DNA of 64,000 nt from Haematococcus lacustris. Its lineage: Eukaryota > Chlorophyta > Chlorophyceae > Chlamydomonadales > Haematococcaceae. Within the stretch, counting starts at the first letter, position 1, and each line of letters begins with the position of its first letter. The notes under the pieces are model-generated. The model saw only the letters and a program-made list of their open reading frames with translations, was not told the origin of the DNA and did not search any database. The position numbers and the translations under genes are program-made. This document shows, piece by piece, positions 21,720 to 34,400 of the stretch. Location: contig JASKMD010000020.1 of assembly GCA_030144725.1 (NCBI GenBank), positions 4,482,703 to 4,546,702 on the forward strand, given 5' to 3'.

Positions 21720-24700
21720 GGCCTTGGCCCCTGGGGCACCCTTGGCCCTGGAAAGCCGCGCGTGAACGTGCATGTGAAGATGCACAAGGTCGGGGACGCA
21801 GAGCCCCAGCCCTTGCAGCTCTTGCAGCCCTCACCTGGGATATGTGGCCCTCAGGGGTGGAGGGGAAGATGAGGTGCGGCTCCAGCGGCTCCAGGGGCGG
21901 GGGGGAGGCGGCCTGGCTAGGGGCCACAGGGGGCGCCCATGCTGCATGCTCCCCTGCCTGCCAGCACCGGTCGGTGGGGGAGGTGGGTGGGGGGTGGGGG
22001 CGTGGAGGGGCGGGGGATGGGGGCCTCTGCCCGCAGCCCACCCCCTGTCCTGCCAGGTCCCAAGCACCAGCTGCTGGTGTGTGAGGGGCAGCAGGGGAGG
22101 GGTGGGGGCTGGGGCCAGTCGTGGCTGGGACCTCCCAGCTTGAGGTGTGTGTGGAGGTAGGCTGGTCAGCAGCTGGGCGCATGCTGCGTGCCCGCACCTC
22201 CAGGTCAGTGGTCAGGAAAGGGGAGGAGGGGGCGGTGGCAGCAGGGAAGGAGGGGCAGGGGGTGGGGGAGGAGGGGGCGGTGGCAGCAGGGGAGGAGGGT
22301 GAGGTGGGGGTGGGGGTGGGGGAGGAGGGTGCGGTCGAGTGCAGGGAGGAGGCGAGAGGGTATGATGGGAGGGGGGCTGCAGTGAGTGGTGCGCTAGCTG
22401 GGGAGGTGGCTGGGAGGGCAGGCAGTGGGAGGGGGCTGGGGGGGTGAGTGAGGCGGGCTGCCCCTGACTCATCTCCTTCATGGCCTGCGTTTGAGGGCTG
22501 AGGGGGGGGCTGACCCACTGCTGACCGAGCTGGGGCCCAGGACCCCTGCAGGCCCCTTGGCTGCTGACTGCCGCCTGCACCTAAGGACTCTCCTGCTGGC
22601 AGTGAGTAAGCACTGAGGAAGCAAGGGTCGGGGGCGCCGCCGCCTGGGTGGGGAAGGCTGAGATAGGGCTGCAGGGCGGGGGGCGGCAGGGCAGGGGGGC
22701 CCACCCCTAATGCCAGCAGAGGGGGGAGGGGCAGGCCTGATGTTACCTGCTGACCCCCTGCTGACCCAAACACCTGCCCCTGCCCCTGCTGTTGGCCCTG
22801 GCCCTGCGCCTGTGGCCTTGCTGCCAGCTGGTTCATGGGGGACATGTGATGCCCCCACGGCCCACCCCCCCGCTCCCTCACACTGCATGTCACACTCCTC
22901 CCCTCCCACTTCAACACATCCAGTGACCGCCGTGGCCCATGCATAGAGTGAGACTCCCGCGGCAACCTCACACTAAAGTCGCCCGGCCCCCTGCGCCCCC
23001 CCCCTTGCCCCCCCAGGCCCCACGCTGCCAGGGGCAGCCCCGCCCCGCTGCCTGCCGACCACGCTGACTCCAGCACTGCAGTGGCTGAGGGGATGCAGGC
23101 GGGCTGCAGGCTGCCCGTGACCGAGGACCGCATGACAAAGGGGGCGAAGGTGAGGGGCCCCTCCCCTGGCCCCCCCTTGCCACACTGGCTGCGGTGCAGG
23201 CTAGGCCCAGTGAGCAGCCCCCTCTCCCCTTCCCAGGCTTTGACCCTGCCGCCCCCCCACCACCCCCCCTCACCCCCAGCCGAAGCATGTGGGGGGCCGG
23301 GGGGGAGGGTGCTGCCACTGGTGTGGCTGAGGGCGGAGGCGGTGCGGGCGGCAAGCAGGGCAGCTGCAAGGAGGTGGGGCGTGGTGGAGGGGGCGTGGGA
23401 GGCGCTGCGGTAGGTGCGGCTGGCAGCCCTGCTGGGGGCGGGGCGGGGGGGTGGCGGGCAGGGCTGGGGTGGGCAGGTGGAGCTCAAGGGTACGGGGGCA
23501 CCATGGTGTGGGGGGGTGGGGGGGAGGGGGGAGGGCACTGGGCCCGCACCCAGCACCTGGCCAGCCCTGTGCTCCAGCCCTGGGGTCACCCCTGGGGCCG
23601 GCCCCGACCTTGCCACCGCCTCTGCCCCACCCACCAAGCCTGCTGCTGTGTGGGGGAGCGCTGCAGGGCTGGGGGACGGGGCTACTTGCACTGCCTGAGC
23701 GGCCTGAGCGGCCTGAGTCAGGGCAGACGCTGAGGTCCCAGACACCACAAACCTGTGGGCACACAAGGCTGCCCCTGGTGCTCCTGCTGATGCTGCCCCT
23801 GCCCCTGCCTCTGCTCCTGGCTCTGCTGCTGACGCAGCTATGGTGGCAGCTTTGCCTGTGCCTACACATGCATTTGCGCCTACTTCTCCAAAGGGCGCAG
23901 CCATCGTGGCTTGATCAGGCAACAGCGCTGCTTGGGGTACTGCGGCTACTATCGCTGCTGGTTGGTGGCTTGTTGGTGGGCCCGCTGCATCGGGACCCTC
24001 TATCCTCACGATGACGTGTCCATCCTCCACGGGAGCGCAGGGACGCAACTTCGAGTCCGACTCTTCAAGCGGTCGGCGGCCGGCTACGGCACTGGTCACA
24101 CTATCGCGATTGTATGAGAAGTGTGGCGCCCCCTCACTCGCACCCCTCTCCGAGTCCCCGCATTCCTCCCCTTCTGCGATCTGCCACCCCTGCCGGCCGT
24201 CGAAAAGTGATTCGCGACGCGGATCAAAAGAGCCGCTAGCAGCAGCGCCACCCATCCAAGCGTCTGCGAAGTGCTGGGCGTCCACTGGGGTCAGCCCACC
24301 GCTATCGAAGCCGCCTTGCGGCGTGTAGCCGCCGGAGGCGGGCCCCACAAAATACGATGCGCGCCGCAGGGTCCGCATTGCCTGCTGCCGCGCAGCACCC
24401 GGCTTGAGCAGCTGGCTGACCAGCTGCCTGCGACCAGTGCGGTGGGAAGCGCGGGGTATGAATTGCGGAGAGTAAGAGAGAGTGAGGGTTCTTCCGCACA
24501 GCGGGGTTTTGTCTCGACGACACCGCCGCGGCCACAGCAGAAGCGCAGCGACTAGACTGCCCAGGTAGTGAAAGAGCCAGGGCCACATGGTGCTGGTGCA
24601 AGGGGGCGAGAAGCGGGCAGGGAAGAGTGCGAGGCAGTACGAGGGACAAGTACAAGATGAGTGACCCAGCCCTTCCTTCCCTTGCCTCTCCGTCAACACC

Positions 24701-26358
24701 TGCCTGTGGCGCTTGTCGCTGGTGGCCTGCAGCGTCTTCACTGCTGCGGCCACCGCGTGGAGGTGGTCCACAGCGATGACGCGGTTCTTAGGGAAGGCCG
24801 TAATCAGCGCCTCGATGGCAGCGGCAAAGGAGGAGGCCATGTGCGGTAGGAGGTCCGGGGGGTAATGGGTGGCCAGCAGCGCCTACAACAGCAAGACAGT
24901 TGGGCGGTTGGGCTGATGGGCCAGAGGACAGGCATGCGATAAAGCAATCCATGGAGTGTGGTAGACAGCCCCTCCCTCCCTCACAACTCCTTTCACATCC
25001 CTCCGAGCCCACCTCCCAACTTTGCTGTGCCCTACCCCTTTTTCATGCCATGGATATACTAATGCCACGCAGTGCTAGGCTTACCTTGAAGGCCGGGTCA
25101 AAGTCGTCCGCCAGGCTGAGGTGCACGTTCCACAGGAGGCGGCTGAGGCGGCGGATGCTGTCAGCCACGGCGGCCACTCGCGCAGGCTGCGGGCCAACAG
25201 GCACGACAGGTGCCCGGCAGAGGCATTCAGAGGGCGCTCCCTCCCTCTGCCCCTACTCCCCGCCCTCGCCCTCGCCCTCGCCCTCGCCCTCGCCCTCGCG
25301 CTCGCCCTCCCCCTCCCCCTGACGCCCCCGGGGCCTACCGAGAGGAACCATGCGCCCCTGAGTGCAGGGCGCTCCTTGTGCTGTGCGTACAGGCGGCCCA
25401 GGGAGGGGATGCTGGGCAGGAAGATGTAGTGGCCTGCAGGGGGGAGGGAGGTAGGGGGGGGTGTCAGGGGGGGGGAAGGAGGGAGGTGGGAATGAAGGTG
25501 GGGGTGGGGGTGGGGGTGGGGGGTGGGGGTGGGGGGTGGGGGTGGGGGTGGGGGTGGGGGTGGGGGTGGGGGTGGGGGTGGGGGTGGGGGTGGGGGTGGG
25601 GGTGGGGGTGGGGGTGGGGGTGGGGGTGGGGGTGGGAATGAAGGTGGGGGTGGGGGTGGGGGTGGGGGTGGGGGTGGGGGTGGGGGTGGGAATGAAGGTG
25701 GGGGTGGGGGTGGGAATGAAGGTGGGGGTGGGGGTGGGAATGAAGGTGGGGGTGGGGGTGGGGGGTGGGGGTGGGGGTGGGGGTGGGGGTGGGGGTGGGG
25801 GTGGGGGTGGGGGTGGGGGTGGGGGTGGGGGTGGGGGTGGGGGTGGGGGTGGGGGTGGGGGTGGGGGTGGGGGTGGGGGTGGGGGTGGGGGTGGGGGGTG
25901 GGGGTGGGGGTGGGGGTGGGGGTGGGGGTGGGGGTGGGGGTGGGAATGAAGGTGGGGGTGGGGGTGGGGGTGGGGGTGGGGGTGGGGGTGGGGGTGGGGG
26001 TGGGGGTGGGGGTGGGGGTGGGGGTGGGGGTGGGGGTGGGGGTGGGGGTGGGGGTGGGGGGGGTGGGGTGGGGGTGGGGGTGGGGGTGGGGGTGGGGGTG
26101 GGGGTGGGGGTGGGGGGTGGGGGGTGGGGGTGGGGGTGGGGGTGGGGGTGGGGGGTGGGGGTGGGGGTGGGGGTGGGGGTGGGGGTGGGGGTGGGGGTGG
26201 GGGTGGGGGTGGGTGATTCCAAGGGGTGCAGGGGAGAGGATGTGTGTGTGTGGGGTGCTTGAGCACAGGTCCAGGCCCTTACCCCAGAAGTGCCACAGGT
26301 AGAACTCCCCGCTGGCACACTTCACGTTGTCCTCACAGGTGGCCAGACGGGTGTAGAT
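21712..26358 (-). CDS. Unidentified multi-exon gene with low-complexity C-terminal part
   Basis: Four minus-strand exons fit GT-AG rules and phase: 26283-26358, 25339-25433, 25085-25186 and 24700-24882. A fifth starts at 24423. They encode a helical protein with [39 protein letters not shown] and [20 protein letters not shown]. The fifth exon opens with [20 protein letters not shown] and stays open to 21712, but beyond about 24000 it is Pro/Ala/Gly/Ser-rich and ends inside the telomere-like tract, so its true end is unknown. The 5' end is upstream, toward or beyond the gap. I do not recognise the family. The exons are well supported; the long tail is not. Confidence 0.6.
25497..26214. repeat. 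Giant (GGGGGT)n array in an intron
   Basis: About 115 units of GGGGGT with occasional GGGAATGAAGGT and GGGGGGT variants span some 720 bp. It lies in the intron between the exons at 26283-26358 and 25339-25433 of the minus-strand gene. The plus (template) strand is a continuous G-quadruplex-capable tract. All His-Pro, Thr-Pro and poly-Gly ORFs here are artefacts. Confidence 0.97.
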
Positions 26359-26360
26359 CT

Positions 26361-26419
<59 letters not shown>
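26359..26419. repeat. (CAG)n repeat at a splice acceptor
   Basis: About 19 CAG units on the plus strand. Read on the gene's strand they form (CTG)nCAG directly before the exon starting ATCTACACC at 26358, so the repeat itself supplies the 3' splice site. Confidence 0.85.
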
Positions 26420-26420
<1 letters not shown>

Positions 26421-26545
26421 CGGGCCCCGGGGGGTCAGCAGCCACCTCAGCCATGCTCGACCAGCTGCAGCACCTGCTCGCCCCCATCATCACCACCACC
26501 ATTGCCACCATCACCATCACTAGGCGGCCCTGAGACTACCCTGAC

Positions 26546-26901
26546 CACAGCACCCCCCCCTGCCAGCCACCCCCCCTGCCAGCACCCCCCCCTGCCAGCA
26601 CCCCCCCTGCCAGCACCCCCCCTGCCAGCACCCCCCCTCCAGCACCCCCCCTGCCAGCACCCCCCCCTGCCAGCACCCCCCCTGCCAGCACCCCCCCCTG
26701 CCAGCACCCCCCCTGCCAGCACCCCCCCTGCCAGCACCCCCCCTGCCAGCACCCCCCCTGCCAGCACCCCCCCCTGCCAGCACCCCCCCCTGCCAGCACC
26801 CCCCCTGCCAGCACCCCCCCCTGCCAGCACCCCCCCTGCCAGCACCCCCCCCCTGCCAGCACCCCCCCTGCCAGCACCCCCCCTGCCAGCACCCCCCTGC
26901 C
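26546..26901. repeat. CAGCACCCCCCCTGC minisatellite running into a gap
   Basis: About 24 copies of a 14-16-bp unit CCAGCACCCCCCCTG, varying in C-run length, end exactly at the assembly gap. The unresolved array probably caused the gap. Confidence 0.95.
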
Positions 26902-27401
26902 NNNNNNNNNNNNNNNNNNNNNNNNNNNNNNNNNNNNNNNNNNNNNNNNNNNNNNNNNNNNNNNNNNNNNNNNNNNNNNNNNNNNNNNNNNNNNNNNNNN
27001 NNNNNNNNNNNNNNNNNNNNNNNNNNNNNNNNNNNNNNNNNNNNNNNNNNNNNNNNNNNNNNNNNNNNNNNNNNNNNNNNNNNNNNNNNNNNNNNNNNNN
27101 NNNNNNNNNNNNNNNNNNNNNNNNNNNNNNNNNNNNNNNNNNNNNNNNNNNNNNNNNNNNNNNNNNNNNNNNNNNNNNNNNNNNNNNNNNNNNNNNNNNN
27201 NNNNNNNNNNNNNNNNNNNNNNNNNNNNNNNNNNNNNNNNNNNNNNNNNNNNNNNNNNNNNNNNNNNNNNNNNNNNNNNNNNNNNNNNNNNNNNNNNNNN
27301 NNNNNNNNNNNNNNNNNNNNNNNNNNNNNNNNNNNNNNNNNNNNNNNNNNNNNNNNNNNNNNNNNNNNNNNNNNNNNNNNNNNNNNNNNNNNNNNNNNNN
27401 N
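26902..27401. other. Assembly gap (500 N)
   Basis: Exactly 500 N, the same length as the second gap, so a placeholder of unknown true size. The 5' exons of the minus-strand gene may be hidden here. Confidence 0.99.
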
Positions 27402-28059
27402 CGCCCCGCCCCGGAAAGACTCAGTGCTCTGTGCTGTTGCTCGGGTCATCAGGGTTGCCCCTTACCACAGCTTCTGCCCCAGCCTACATCTTTGCTCTAG
27501 TCATGCCTGCGACAAGGCAGAAACTAGCCAGGGCGATCGCTGCAGCCCAAGCTCTCCCGCCGCTTCTCAGCCAGCTGTCGTATGCCGCAGCGACCAGTCC
27601 AGCTTCTACCACCGGTGCTTTGTCACCGCGTCCCGGGCGTCTTTTACCCGCGTTTTATCCCGCCCCTTCTGCGCAGCTTTGTGTTGTTGCTGCGACATAC
27701 TCGTACTGTCTGCCACGTCGGCCATCGAATGCCGTCCAGTGTGGCGACACAGCTCGCAGATCACTTGATCTTTACACGTTATTGCTTTACGACGGGCTCG
27801 TTCAATGCACCTTGAACCGCGCGGACATAGATCTACGAAATAGTAACAGCACACAGGGTAGGGGACGGTATAGGTATCCTTGCGCATGCACACCTCGAAC
27901 TGCAGCGCGCCATCGGTGTGCCGGAGCAGCATCTAAAGGCCGCAAGCACACAGTTGGGAGCCATGCATCGTCAGTCTCGTAACCTCGCAGGCTGCATCTC
28001 ACCGTACCCGTGCCCCGGGTGCAGAACCCACCGTCGCTCTCCCACGTACTCTCTCCACG
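27402..28059. other. Region between gap and isochorismatase gene
   Basis: No firm gene. On the minus strand about 27610-27740 reads a hydrophilic Lys/Arg-rich peptide beginning MADVADSTSMSQQQHKAAQK, which could be a first exon of a minus-strand gene, but no partner exon is visible. The last part should carry the 5' UTR and promoter of the gene starting at 28060. Confidence 0.35.
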
Positions 28060-30993
28060 ATGGCGGGGCACTTGGCACGTAGCCTGGGGCAGCTGCTGCC
28101 CAAGCAGTCAGCACTGTTCGTATGCGACATTCAAGACAGGTGAGGCGCTCAAGCTAGGGCGGCTTGACCTCCAGCACCCGTGGGGCTACACCACACCTAC
28201 CTATTGGTAGCAGTGGACTGACAGCACCCCCGGCTCAGGCCTTGGGCACAGACTGCATCTCAGGGGTCCCGGCCCTGGGAAGGAGTGAGAGGGCGGGAGG
28301 ATTGAGAGGGTGGGGGCAGGACCAGCAGCGGTATCAAAGGGGTCAGGGCTGGGTGCACTGGCTGGGGAGGTGTGAGAGGGTGAGGGTGAGGGTGAGGATG
28401 AGATGGGCAGAGGGGCTACAGGATGGTTGGGAGAGAAGAGACAAAGCGTCAGAACCAGCCCAAGGGCAGTAAAGGGGATGGAGGCACGTGAGCAGGAGTA
28501 CCTGTTGGTGAGCAGAGCTGCTGGTGGTGTGTGGCTGTGTTCACAGGTTCAGGACCAACATCAAGGGCTTCCCCACCGTCATCAGCACTGCCAGGCGCTT
28601 GGTATGGCGGGGGCGGGGGCGGGGGCGGGGGCAGGGGCGGCATGTGTACCAAGAGTAATGTAAACAAATGCCAGCTGCCAACTGCTGCAACCTGTGTTTT
28701 GCTGCTGCTCCTGCTGCGCTTCCCACTGCTGCTCAGATCAAGGGCTCCATCGCGCTGCAGCTCCCCATCGTGGTGACTGAGCAGTACCCCAAGGCCTTGG
28801 GCCATACTGTGGTGGGCTGTGGTTTGGCAGCGCAGGCATAGACGGCATAGCAGGCATGCCTCATGTGGCATCCTTCCTGACGAGCTGTAGGATGGAAGCA
28901 GCAGTCAATAGGGGAACCAGGCAGCCAGCCAGCCAGCCAGCTAGGCAGGCAGGCAGCAGGCAGAAGGCAGCAGCAGCAGCAGCAGCAGCAGCACGCTGTG
29001 TGCGATGACAGCTGTTGCTACGCATTGGGCAGGTGGAGCTGGTGGAGGTGCTGCCACCGGCCTACACCACCACCCCGCTGCCTTCAATGCAAGGTGCTTC
29101 CTGTCCATGGCCCCTCCCCCCCTGACCCCCATGGCCCCTCCCCCCCTGACCCCCATGGCCCCTCCCCCCCTGACCCCCATGGCCCCTCCCCCCCTGACCC
29201 CCCATGGCCCCTATGCCACCAGTCGCAGTGCACACAGTACTGCCCTCTGCCTCACTACCTCAAATCACACTCACCCCCCAACCACCTCCAACCACCACCA
29301 CCACATTGCCGTCACGCTTCACCCTGTCAGCCTCCTCACCTACCTACAGCTGAGCTGAGACGCCTAGCTGAGCAGCCAACCTGATGGCAGCTTCCGACCT
29401 GTTGAGCCCACTCAGGAGCATAGCCAACAGCAGCAAGCTCATGTGGGCGCCCACAGCAAGGTGGTGTAGTGGTTACCACCAGCCAGCGGCAGCCCACCAG
29501 CAGCCCCGAGCAAGCCAGCAGCAGCGAACCTTGAACACAGCCTGACTTGACTGCAGTTGCAGTGTGTCCTCTCCTGCTGCTGCCGGTGGTCTCGCTGATC
29601 CTGCCGATCCTGCTTATCCTGCTGATCCTGCTGATCCTGCCCCTTGCTTGAATCCCTTCAGGCCAACAGGGACGGGAAGCTGCCCCTACTGCCCAGAGCC
29701 ACCATGCAGTGTTCAGCAAGACGCTGTTCAGCATGTGGACTCCTGAGGTGCAGGACCACATGAGCCAAGCGCTGCCGCATGTCAAGCAGGTCTGAGCCCC
29801 CTGCCCCCTGCCCCCCTGCCCACCTGCCCTCTGGCCCCTGCCCCTTGCCCCCTGCCCCCCCTGCCCCCCCCGCCCCCCCTGGCCCCCCTGCCCCCCCTGC
29901 CCCTTCCTGCTTCAGCCCCAGCTTCAGCCCCTGCTGCAAGTGCTCCATCGCTGCAAGTGCTGGAAGTGTGACTGTGTTTGTTGTGGCCAGTCATTACCAT
30001 ATTCACCGACTGCCACCACCACCACTACCAGCACTACTGCCACCATCATCCATCATGACTACGGCAAGTCAGCTGACGTCATGTGCGCTGCCACCGCGTG
30101 TGCGCAGGTAGTGCTGCTGGGCATTGAGACCCACGTGTGTGTGCTGCAGACGGCCCTGGACCTGCTGGCCCGTGGCTATGAGGTGGGAGGGAGGACTGTG
30201 GCTGTAGGCCTGGAGGGTGACCCTGCTCACACCTCACACCTCACCCTTGACATATGCCCTAACCCTCTCACACCCTGGCCTCACTCCTCCCCCTGCCCCT
30301 TCCCTCGCCCTGCCCCAGACTCCCACCCTGCCCCTGCCCCTGCCCCTGCCCCTGCCCCTGCCCCTGCCCCTGCCCCTGCCCCTGCCCCTTACTCCCTGCT
30401 TTGTCCTGTCGCGCTCCAGGTGCATGTGGTAGTGGATGGGGTCAGCAGCCAGCGGGAGGTGGACCGGGCCGTGGCCCTGCAGCGCCTGGCCCAGTCTGGA
30501 GTGTTCCTGGCCAGCAGCGAGATGGTCCTCTTCCAGCTGGCAGGTGGGCGGCAATGGCCAGTGGCAACCGGCAGAGGGTTGGAGGAATTTGGTGGCAGCC
30601 GTCAGAGGGTTGGAGGAAGTTGGCGGGCAGCTGGCAGAGAGCAAGTGGGTGTTAGTGGCAGGATGGTGGAAGATGGGCAGACGGGCAGATGGGGTTGGTG
30701 GTGGGGGTGGGGGACATTGATCGTGGACATAGCCATGGGGCAGTGAGGCTGTGCGGGACGTGTCATGCGCATGGAGATCGTGATTTGAATGATCATTGGC
30801 ATAGTTTCAGTGGGAGGTAGAGGTGCAGCATCCTAGGGGTGGTGTGGTGTTGCTAGAGCGGTGCTGCTTTGCGCCAGATCTGGTGCAATTCATGCATACA
30901 GGGGATGCCAAGGCTCCGGGCTTCAAGGCAATCAGCGAGCTGGCCAAGGAGGAGAGGGCGCCGCACATGGTGGCCTTGCACAGCAGCTTGTAG
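28060..30993 (+). CDS. Isochorismatase-like cysteine hydrolase
   Basis: Eight exons with matching phases (28060-28139, 28547-28601, 28737-28811, 29033-29093, 29662-29789, 30108-30182, 30420-30543, 30902-30993) encode 229 residues, close to the usual size of this family. The catalytic triad is visible: Asp23 in LFVCDIQDRF, Lys110 in FSKTLFSMW and Cys144 in GIETHVCV. VVTEQYPKALG matches the conserved loop with the cis-peptide. Members hydrolyse amide, imide or vinyl-ether bonds (nicotinamidase, ureidoacrylate and isochorismate hydrolases). This one resembles the eukaryotic ISOC1/ISOC2 group of unsettled substrate. No targeting peptide is obvious, so it is probably cytosolic. The exon 4/5 junction (donor GTGCTT) and the exon 5 donor (GTCTGA) are the least certain parts. 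Confidence 0.88.
29099..29218. repeat. 24-bp tandem repeat in isochorismatase intron 4
   Basis: Four copies of CCATGGCCCCTCCCCCCCTGA plus CCC directly after exon 4. Confidence 0.9.
30326..30390. repeat. (CCCCTG)n repeat in isochorismatase intron 6
   Basis: About ten CCCCTG units about 30 bases before the exon 7 acceptor. They probably also serve as its pyrimidine tract. A similar array lies at 39838-39921. Confidence 0.9.
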
Positions 30994-31401
30994 GCCCACT
31001 TGAAGACCTCGCGCTGACTTGGACAGCTGGGTCGGGCAGCTGGAGCACACAGGGGGAGGCCCGGCCACCCCGTCAACAGCCCCGAGCCTGCAGTATTGAG
31101 CCTCGACTGCAGTTCAGCCGGTCCCAACTGAAAGCTAACACACCCTCAGTAGGGGAAACACCGCCGCATCGCAGCTACGTGGCTTCTTTCTACATTCTGC
31201 CAACCCTTGGGTAGGACCTCCGTGTGCTGCTAAAACAATTATGTCGGTGCCTTGTGGTAATCATTGCTGCAATAAATGTACCAGGATCGTAATTTGGTTT
31301 GGATGTCGAGATAGTTATATTCTACATAAGCCCACAGTTAAGAGGAATTGAACCGAGGCGACAGCGATGCATTGCTTTCACCCACGTTTGGCCCTCGCGG
31401 C
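30994..31401. other. Intergenic region between isochorismatase and kinase genes
   Basis: It contains the 3' UTR of the hydrolase and the presumed promoter of the receptor kinase, both on the plus strand. No ORF of interest; the last 200 bases are comparatively AT-rich. Confidence 0.5.
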
Positions 31402-34400
31402 ATGTGGCTAGCACACATGACTTGCACGGACGCTTTGTGTTTTGCGCTGTTACTGCTTGTATCTGTATCACTGTTGGGTTTGCGATGCAACGCGGCAAGC
31501 TGGCAGGATTGCATATCTAGGGGGAACGACATCAATTGCACATTGGGGCCGGGCACGACTTGGCAACCCGCCGCACGACTAGTAACAGGGACATGGCTGG
31601 TGGCGGGCCACGGCACATCGTCCTTCTTGGACCTCAGCCTTATGACCCGCGCGTCGCTGGCCCCAGGTACGGCCGACTACCCAGTTTTGCGTGGGCCTCC
31701 TGACTCATGCCTGCACAAGCGGTGCAATCATATCGTAAGCGACCATTTGTGCTATGTATTTGTGTGCAGGCAGCAGGCTGGTCCTGCAAGACCTCACCCT
31801 GGTCACGGACATTGCGGTCGCGAGAGCCAGCACACCACAGCACTTTCTAATTCCCATCAACCTGACGGGCTCAGGCGCCACTTCTATCGCTTTCAGCAAT
31901 GTCACCTTACAGCTACCCAGCACCTGCACCACGCTGGCCAGCTATGCCAGCCTGCTCTGCAGAGGCGCAGTCAACTCCAACTTGCTCATCAGCAGACAGG
32001 GCGTGGTCTTCCGCTCCTGGACCACAGCCACTGTCAGGTCCAGCAACCTGAAGCTCACATGCGGCCGGCCCTTACCCTCAGCCCAACACCTAGCTTGCAT
32101 GAGCATGGTGGTGGCTGAGCCCTCAGAGCTGTTGGCCGCCCTGGCTGCTGCCGGAGGGCAGGCGGGAGGGTCAACCACCTACATCCATGTGCTGAGGAAC
32201 ATTTCGTTACAGGTACGCCCCACGTGTGCAACGTACCCCTCACCCTCACCCTCACGCTTGCTGCGGGCTACTCTACTGCTTGCTTCACTTGCTTGTGGCT
32301 GCCTGAAGCTAAGTGCAGGGCCCCTGAAACCAGAGCCCTCCTTCCATGGCAACATCCCTAGCATCCATTGCCAGCTGCAGCTAACGGCAGGGCAGGGTTC
32401 ACCATCACTCATCGTCACGCATCACTCCAGCAGAGCGTCCAGCACAGCATCCAAAACATCATTCTGGTACATGGTTCAGACCAGGTATGGGTGCATGTGC
32501 TGACTGCACTCACATGACCTAAGGGTCCGGCGCTGGCATAACAGTGACCAGAGCAGGAACCACTGATGTACCCTCATCGCCTATGACCTCGCATAACCAA
32601 AGGGGGTTTTCCGGCGATTGTACCAGTGTGACCAAAGCGGGCATCCTCATGATACACCCTCATCGTCTGTAAGTGTGTCGTGCAGGGTCAGCAGGCCCGC
32701 TCGCCTTGTCCCCTTCTTGCAGGGATATGCACCAGACGTGCATGGAGGCGTGGTGCCAGGTCCTCTAACCAACATCACCAACACCCTCATCATCTCAGGT
32801 CTGTGAGGCGAATGCTGAACACAGCTGGCAACTGGCAGCAAGGCTGGTGACGCACAGGGTGGGTGCTCACCTACGTCTTGCACCTCAGTCATCACATCAC
32901 ACAACTGAGCATTGACAAGTACTGATGAGCTCTATTGATGATGATGGTGATGATGATGATGATGATGATGAGGATGAGGATGCCCTGTCAGCACCGCACT
33001 GTTGTGATGCCATGGTCAGGGTCAGGGTGGCTGCCCTCGCGTGCCTGCAGGGGTGCCGTCGCCAGCTACCCCTCGACCTGAGCTGGACTGGGCGGGGTGA
33101 GGCTCTGCACTACTGTTGAGCACTGACACGACACCACTGGCACACAATTGTATGTTACACATGACGTTTTATCTCGTCCATCTCAAGCTGACCACCTGGT
33201 GTGGCCGCTGAAAATGAATCTTGCTGGCTACTAGTACTGCACCAGGGTAGTGTCTGACACTGTCTTGTCATTTCGTCTGTTGCGACTCATCCTGACACCC
33301 CGATGTGGCTGCTTAGAGTAAAACTTGCTGGTTGACGCACTAGGTTCCTGTCTGTACTGTTCCAAAGTTTTCAAACGTCACTTGTGCTCGGTCCTCACTC
33401 CATCCTTACAACATACAACATGGATTAGGGTGTTGCCTTTGAATTCGCACCCACTGTACCCTCCCCTACCGGCAATTCCCCACCCCTATGGCCCTTACCC
33501 CGAGCAGGGTTTATGAACACGGTGTATGGATTGTACAATGAAGGTATGGATATCACTCCATCACAGCTTGAACTATTGACCTTGTGGGGCTGTTGAAAAT
33601 GCGAGTTCCTTTTGACTGTACCTAGCTGGCCAACTTGTACTGCTGTATTGACGTGAGCTGCCACATTGACACGGTGGTCACCCAGCGCCGTCCCTGCGCC
33701 GTCCCTGTGTGGGGGTGTGGCAGGTGGAGGGGCATCATAGACGCCCAAGACTTGGAAGCACGTGTCATCTTCCAGAAGCTGGTGCTTGTCAACCTGCCAC
33801 TCGGTGCTTCCCTGTCGCTGCCCATTGGGCTGCTCACCGCATCCATCCACTTTGTTGAGTATGTACGGGGCAAGCTGTGAGTGCATGGGAGGTGGTGAGT
33901 CTTGCTTTGTCAATGCCACACTTAAAGATGGCCGGCCTGAAGAAACCAGAGAGCGGCCACGTGCTTGCAGACTTACAACTAGGCCTGTATTCTTTACAGA
34001 TTTGTGTTTTGTGAAACTTCCTGCTTGGGCCAGGATCACATTACTGCTCATGCCGGGCATCATCCCAGCCAACAATGGCACTGCTGGAAGGGGCCTTCAT
34101 GCCGCAGAAGACGATGTCTCTCGAGCTGACCATGCATCTAGGCTGGAACAGATGCCGTGCTGGTGGCTGCTGCTGCTGCTGACTGCTGTTGCTGCTGCTG
34201 TTGATTGCTGCTGCTGCTGACTGCTGCTGCTGCTGACTGCTGCCGCTCAGGGGCAACATTGGCGCCGGCGAGAGCCTGCAACTCAATGATGTCAAGCTGC
34301 TGCTGCCCTCTGACGAGGTGAGACAAACTGCACAGGTCCCACACCCATGCCTTGAGCATGCCCCACTCCTGGCACAACCCAACACCATAGCACAGACATC

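Noticed and set aside
22200..23870. Long plus-strand ORFs opposite the minus-strand gene
   Set aside because: Gly/Arg/Ala-rich frames are kept open by extreme GC content, with no domains, antisense to the open minus frame.
25081..26520. 479-codon and similar His-Pro, Thr-Pro and poly-Gly ORFs on both strands
   Set aside because: They read through the GGGGGT hexanucleotide repeat, which is open in all six frames. Only the short exons at its edges are real.
26226..27500. ORFs crossing the first gap
   Set aside because: They are joined only by N codons and a C-rich minisatellite.
27431..27982. 183-codon plus ORF upstream of the isochorismatase gene
   Set aside because: No domain, out of frame with the gene, and protein-like peptides occur on the opposite strand too, so there is no support for coding.
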